From JADJPF01 sp964492845 (lineage in GTDB: Bacteria; Acidobacteriota; Blastocatellia; Chloracidobacteriales; JADJPF01): a stretch of DNA of 64,000 bases. Position numbers and translations under genes: made by a program. Location of the stretch: positions 1 through 64,000 of the forward strand of contig CAZBMZ010000034.1 of assembly GCA_964492845.1 (NCBI GenBank), written 5' to 3'. The notes under the pieces are model-generated. The model made no database searches and had not been told where the DNA came from. It was given only the letters and a program-made list of their open reading frames with translations. How positions within the stretch are numbered: the first letter of the stretch is position 1; each line of letters begins with the position of its first letter. Shown piece by piece: positions 60,801 through 64,000 of the stretch.

Positions 60801-61947
60801 AGGGATTGCTGGAATAGTTGCTGTTACTGGTAAACCCTATATAGTCAATGACATACATTTAGAACCTAAGTTAGTAGATTTAGAATTAGCAGAAAAATAT
60901 TCCCCTTATGGATTCGTAGAAATCCCAATTATTGACCGTAAAGGTAAAGTAGTAGGCGTTTTAGACATTCGTCGAACAGCTAACCGCACACCTTTTACAG
61001 AAAAAGATGTTCAAATCTTAGAATCTCTTGCTCATCAAGCCGCAGTAGCTATTGAAAATGCTTCTCTTTATGGCACTCTTGAAGAAAATAACTTGGCTTT
61101 AGAAGAAAAAAATCTAATTATTGCTGAATCCTTAAAGGAAATAGAGAATCTTTACCAACATGAACAAGAAGTTTCTCGCACTTTACAAGAGCTAAACCTG
61201 ATGAAAACTAACTTTATGGTGGTTACTTCTCATGAAATGCGTACTCCTTTAACTATTTTGCAAGGTAATCACGAAGCTTTATTAGCAAAATTCCTAGGTC
61301 AACTAACTCCTAGACAAGAAAAATCTTTACTTGCCTGCCAACGCGCTATCAATCGAATGGTCGAAAGCGTAGAAAATATTAGTGAAGCCTTAAAAATTAG
61401 CGAAAAACAAGTTCGCCTTAAATACTCTGAAGTAAATTTATGTCAAATAATGTTAACTGTAGCTAATAAACTTTCTCAGTTTATCCAACAACGTAACCAA
61501 GAACTAAAACTAAACCTACCTGAAAAGTTAGTAGTCTCTGCGGATCCAGATAAATTACAATTACTCTTAAGTAATATTATTCAAAATGCTATTAAATTTA
61601 CTCCTGATCAAGGCATTATCTCTGTTACTATCACCAAAGAAGATAGTAATGCTCATATAATCATTACTGATAATGGTATTGGTATAGAAAAAAAGGACTT
61701 AGAGCGAATTTTTGACCAGTTTTATACTCATTCCGACACCCTACATCATACTTCTGGAAAATATCAGTTTTCTGCTCGTGGTAGCGGATTGGGTTTAGCA
61801 ATTTCTAAAGGCTATGTTGAATCTCATAGCGGTCGTATCTGGGCCGAATCCGCAGGAATAAGTCATGGTAGTAGTTTTCATATTCTTTTCCCTATTGAGC
61901 AAAAATCTAGCCAAAACAGTAATTCAAGCCTAGTTCAAAGCATTTAG
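57898..61947 (+). CDS. Sensor histidine kinase with Reg_prop beta-propeller, Y_Y_Y and GAF domains
   Basis: A 1349-residue protein. A first membrane helix (about 12-30), then a periplasmic region (about 60-760) of repeated Reg_prop blades, each with W-I-G-T-x-G-G-L/W-V-G-T. The Y_Y_Y domain lies at about 775-850, the second membrane helix at about 855-878, GAF at about 905-1060, and HisKA with T-S-H-E-M-R-T-P-L (His near 1110). HATPase (about 1210-1340) has N-A-I-K-F-T, D-N-G-I-G-I and G-S-G-L-G-L-A. There is no receiver or AraC domain, unlike the HTCS hybrid regulators of Bacteroidota, so it must pass phosphate to a separate regulator, not adjacent. The Reg_prop sensor usually binds glycans or other periplasmic ligands. 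Confidence 0.94.
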   Translation: MFSFSKIKTLSQFALIFLFLLTISLLINQDFFGKTSSFTNLTSISTKPLTKKTFPKLSGSFAFHTFTDKDGLPQNSAMTIVFDQKGYLWVGTQDGATYYNGHKWTTVNMPNRQISNSVQTMLPTSDGSLWFGTNGAGLVQLKNSKWTIYNKKSGALANNIVNTLTVTTNSLGQSTIWVGTEAGLSSFSNDKWQTYTSENSNLPSDNIETLLVDKDILWIGTNGGGLVKFENNKFSTNYNKTNSLLPSDVVKSLLVTKNNDQKTIWIGTEQGLVSLRENHANNPQWNIYNTNNSSLPHNIIRCIYPADLQSEKSAIWIGTPAGLAYFVESTDDEDMFWKVYNSQNSNLSGDFIVSLLGTYPENGIPTLWIGTNGGGLVRTDLLGWQTFSTKTSLLPNNIVRSLLEVNKEDTTKQLWVGTYEGLACLENEKWTIYNTTNSSLPDNNIENLLYTSPNTLWIGSWGGLTKIENNIWKTYNISNSGIPENRVMSLLETTSNKEKILWVGTTGGLACFQKDKWSTYTTKNSPLPHNQIDSILATESNNNGQVIWLGTWGGGLVKLEIANNTDSLNLVTAAKWTIYNTENSELPNNLIKTLKETNHNGQQIIWIGTNGGLAQFFPNKSDKAWQIFSDSTTPALPNNIVSQIIFTPKQIFIFTFKGIARFTLKAEKNDSSNLANFDSYVFTTEDGLPGNGVNPRAAILDSQNRLWAGTLYGLAMLDLNKNINDSQPKPLHIEQVSIKGKPFTKSPSSKDLQTFIGTSKDLPNNEEFSYYENQLVFEYTLLSYFKGSETRYRVQLVGLDPKPSDWNSEHRKEYTNLSYGIYQFQVWAKDGQGNISGPVSIPFSINPPPWFTWWAVLFYLSGVGGLIYGTVAWRIHILTKRQQEKVSQLRQLQQERLETLRQLLKSIQIINSQLDLETVLQNITAESARLIDGEPGTIGLIVDKNIVFKHLWYQGKLEDSDLIFPLGQGIAGIVAVTGKPYIVNDIHLEPKLVDLELAEKYSPYGFVEIPIIDRKGKVVGVLDIRRTANRTPFTEKDVQILESLAHQAAVAIENASLYGTLEENNLALEEKNLIIAESLKEIENLYQHEQEVSRTLQELNLMKTNFMVVTSHEMRTPLTILQGNHEALLAKFLGQLTPRQEKSLLACQRAINRMVESVENISEALKISEKQVRLKYSEVNLCQIMLTVANKLSQFIQQRNQELKLNLPEKLVVSADPDKLQLLLSNIIQNAIKFTPDQGIISVTITKEDSNAHIIITDNGIGIEKKDLERIFDQFYTHSDTLHHTSGKYQFSARGSGLGLAISKGYVESHSGRIWAESAGISHGSSFHILFPIEQKSSQNSNSSLVQSI

Positions 61948-63087
61948 CTAATTAGCAAATCGGAAAAATTTTAGTAACCTTGCTAATAACATTTTTGTTG
62001 TATCTAACCAATTCGCTTTTTGAGAGTCTTTTTTAGTTAGTAATTTTGCTAGTTCTAAATCATTAATTTCTACAATAATTTCTTCTACCTCAACTGCTGT
62101 TTCTTCCATTATTTTTGCTTCTATCGTCGGGCTGTCTTCAACCACCATTTCCATATTTTTTTTAGCAGCCAATTTAGCTTTAATAATCTCGTCTTCAATA
62201 AAATTTATATCTTTCGGTAAACTTTCATCTCTAAGCAATGTTGTTATTTCTAATTCTTCTATCTGCTTATAATTTAATATTTGGTTAACCTTTGCTAATA
62301 CTACGGTAATATTATCTAGGCCACCTTGTTCATTAGCCGTTTTTATCAATTCTTGTGCAGCCATTTTTAAGTCTAAATTATTATTTATCAGACTAAGAAT
62401 CTGCTGATTTTTTATACTTGTTGTTAATCCATCAGAACAAACTAGTAATATGTCGCCTACTTTTAAGCTAACTCTTGTTATAACAACATTTATATGTGCT
62501 TGCCCACCTAAAGCTTGTAAAATAACATTTCTTAAATGATGATTTTCAGCTTCTTCTTCAGTAATATAACCTGCTTCTAAAAGTTGCCCTACTAAGGATT
62601 GATCCTTAGTAAGTTGTATAATTTTATTATCCCTAATTAAATAGGCTCGTGAATCTCCTACTTGAGCAATATAAGCATAGTTTTTACAAATACTTACACC
62701 AGTAAAAGTTGATCCCATTCCGGTACATTGAACATTATTAAGACTATGCTGAATAATTACCTGATTTACCATTTCTACAGCTAAACGCAGCCTCTCATAA
62801 AAAGGATATTGGCTAAATTCAGAAATATTTTCTAGCTCAATTAATTTTTCTTTCACAACATCCACAGTTAATTGGCTAGCAATTTCTCCAGCTAAAGCAC
62901 CTCCTAAGCCATCAGCAACAGCAATCAAAAGCTCTTTATCTGTATCCAAACTAATTACTTCTTTTATAGGATTATCAATATTGTAAAAATCGTGATCTGC
63001 TAAATTTACTACTAGAAAATTATCTTCATTATTTTGTCTTACTTTTCCAACATTAGTATCGCCATAAAATTCAATATTTATAGTCAT
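61948..63087 (-). CDS. PP2C-family serine/threonine protein phosphatase
   Basis: A 379-residue protein. The PP2C domain (about residues 1-270) has R-Q-N-N-E-D-N-F, V-A-D-G-L-G-G (metal-binding Asp), G-M-G-S-T, Q-V-G-D-S-R-A-Y, L-V-C-S-D-G-L-T and G-G-L-D-N-I-T-V-V. All key metal ligands appear intact. The C-terminal about 100 residues are acidic and helical, without a known domain. It dephosphorylates Ser/Thr residues, possibly as part of a Hanks-kinase pair, but no kinase is visible here. AGGAG Shine-Dalgarno. Its stop codon directly abuts the stop of the sensor kinase on the other strand. Confidence 0.93.
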   Translation of the reverse strand: MTINIEFYGDTNVGKVRQNNEDNFLVVNLADHDFYNIDNPIKEVISLDTDKELLIAVADGLGGALAGEIASQLTVDVVKEKLIELENISEFSQYPFYERLRLAVEMVNQVIIQHSLNNVQCTGMGSTFTGVSICKNYAYIAQVGDSRAYLIRDNKIIQLTKDQSLVGQLLEAGYITEEEAENHHLRNVILQALGGQAHINVVITRVSLKVGDILLVCSDGLTTSIKNQQILSLINNNLDLKMAAQELIKTANEQGGLDNITVVLAKVNQILNYKQIEELEITTLLRDESLPKDINFIEDEIIKAKLAAKKNMEMVVEDSPTIEAKIMEETAVEVEEIIVEINDLELAKLLTKKDSQKANWLDTTKMLLARLLKFFRFAN

Positions 63088-63280
63088 AAAATACTCCTAA
63101 AAATTTTCTTAGATTTAGGAGTATCCAAATTACATACCAAAAATAACTAAATATAAGTGAATTTATAACTAATTGTTAGCAAACGAGATAATAGATTTTT
63201 AATAAGGTAGGTTTAACAAAATTTTCACTTTTAAGTTCAATTTTCAAACTAACTTTAATTCAATTGTTAGACTAGATAAC

Positions 63281-64000
63281 TTAAAGCCCATAAACTTTTT
63301 TGCGATCAAAAAATTTAGCTCGTGAAATTCCAAGTAACTCTATTGCTTGGTCATTATTTCCATTTGCTAAATCTAAAGCTTGTTTAATATAACTACATTC
63401 TACTTGAGAAACTAAATCATTGAGAGGTAAGAAGTTATTGATTGTTGAATTATTATTTTGTAAAAATTTACCTTCACTATTTAATAAATAATTAGGTAAA
63501 TCTCTAGTATCTATTATTACATTTTCACAAGTAGCATCTAGTTCTTCAACTAACCTTACTAATTGCCTAATGTTACCAGGCCAAGAATAATTTTGTAGGT
63601 GGGTTAAAGCTAATTGAGTAAATCTTTTTTCTGAGCCTATTTTATTAAGATAATATGCTAAAACTTCTGGAATATCTTCCGCTCGTTCTCTTAAAGAAGG
63701 AAGCACTATAGACACACCTTTTAATCGATAATAAAGATCTGTCCGAAATTCCCCTTTTTTAATTAATTCTTCTAGATTTTTATTAGTAGCAGAAACTAAC
63801 CTAATATTTGTATATAGAGTTTTTAATCCACCAACTCTTTCAAATTGCCCATTTTCTAATACACGTAATAACTTAGCTTGAATTTTTAATGGAATTTCTG
63901 CTACCTCATCAAGAAAAAGTGTTCCACCATTAGCTAGCTCTAATTTACCTATTTTGGTTTGTGTTGCTCCAGAAAAAGCCCCTTTTTCATGTCCAAACAA
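63281..64000 (-). CDS. Sigma-54-dependent activator, C-terminal part (runs off right edge)
   Basis: At least 239 residues of an NtrC-type AAA+ activator. H-E-K-G-A-F-S-G-A is the sigma-54-contacting loop with Ser in place of the usual Thr, a variant seen in some family members. Walker B is G-G-T-L-F-L-D-E-V-A-E, followed by the sensor region F-R-x-D-L-Y-Y-R-L and, at the C-terminus, a Fis-type helix-turn-helix (E-L-L-G-I-S-R-A-K-F-F-D-R-K). The frame is open to base 64000, so Walker A and any receiver, FHA or GAF domain lie outside. The apparent TTG start at the edge is an artefact. It lies 193 bases upstream of the PP2C gene on the same strand. Confidence 0.93.
   Translation of the reverse strand: MFGHEKGAFSGATQTKIGKLELANGGTLFLDEVAEIPLKIQAKLLRVLENGQFERVGGLKTLYTNIRLVSATNKNLEELIKKGEFRTDLYYRLKGVSIVLPSLRERAEDIPEVLAYYLNKIGSEKRFTQLALTHLQNYSWPGNIRQLVRLVEELDATCENVIIDTRDLPNYLLNSEGKFLQNNNSTINNFLPLNDLVSQVECSYIKQALDLANGNNDQAIELLGISRAKFFDRKKVYGL

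Noticed and set aside
1..64000. tRNA, rRNA, CRISPR arrays and prophage genes
   Set aside because: All intergenic stretches were read by eye and none shows a tRNA T-loop/acceptor pair, rRNA-like conserved blocks, regular spacer repeats or phage structural genes. A covariance-model scan could still reveal small RNAs.

Overview
The window is AT-rich chromosomal DNA from a Gram-negative-type bacterium, most likely an Acidobacteriota member (Blastocatellia-like). The pointers are a full-length two-module 'ADOP' permease of the type abundant in Acidobacteria, a DUF2911 protein, an S9 peptidase with a beta-propeller, a giant Reg_prop/Y_Y_Y sensor kinase, a sigma-54 activator, lipoproteins and a LolA-like protein. 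A run of 31 Ns inside a gene at 47472-47502 shows that the source is a gapped draft assembly, possibly a metagenome bin. The lineage call is inferred from gene content only. No rRNA, tRNA or CRISPR array was found.

Layout. 1-930: remnants of two unrelated transposases (IS630 and IS1634/IS4 type) with codon use unlike the rest. 1255-5842: minus-strand secreted proteins (VCBS-like, peptidoglycan-binding, reeler/TIG with a heme motif) and a Nudix CoA pyrophosphatase. 6048-8740: an arsR-copA metal-response operon with a perfect palindrome in its promoter. 8993-12453: an operon of a Baeyer-Villiger-type monooxygenase, a luciferase-like monooxygenase and an alpha/beta hydrolase, followed by a one-piece MFS transporter/alpha-beta hydrolase fusion (12653-14779). 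14913-16766: a lone nuoB and three unknown small proteins. 16800-19636: a B12-binding radical SAM protein, a 75-residue protein and a Crp/Fnr regulator. 19904-25271: DUF2911, AhpD-like, Uma2, ADOP permease and secreted esterase genes. 25282-29943: a cassette of a large P-loop ATPase plus two different MscS channels. 30095-32424: a radical SAM/acyl-CoA dehydrogenase operon. 32661-36124: DUF4388 protein, RsmB, a small heme protein and a lipoprotein.

36166-40198 resembles a lipoprotein-localisation (Lol-like) set: LolA-like protein, ABC ATPase, FtsX-type permease and a LolB/DUF4292-like lipoprotein. Then come a secreted S9 peptidase, a 1409-residue hybrid histidine kinase, a gapped P-loop gene and an aldehyde dehydrogenase. 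49389-57543 is one compact minus-strand run: dnaK, dnaJ, hspR, an ABC-2 exporter pair, a HerA-type ATPase and an RluA-type pseudouridine synthase. Its promoter carries a HAIR-like HspR operator over the -35 box. 57898-64000 holds the Reg_prop sensor kinase, a PP2C phosphatase and the end of a sigma-54 activator.

The most unusual items are the ATPase/MscS/MscS cassette, the MFS-hydrolase fusion, the HspR feedback loop without grpE, and the Lol-like cluster. None is proven new here; each needs database comparison.
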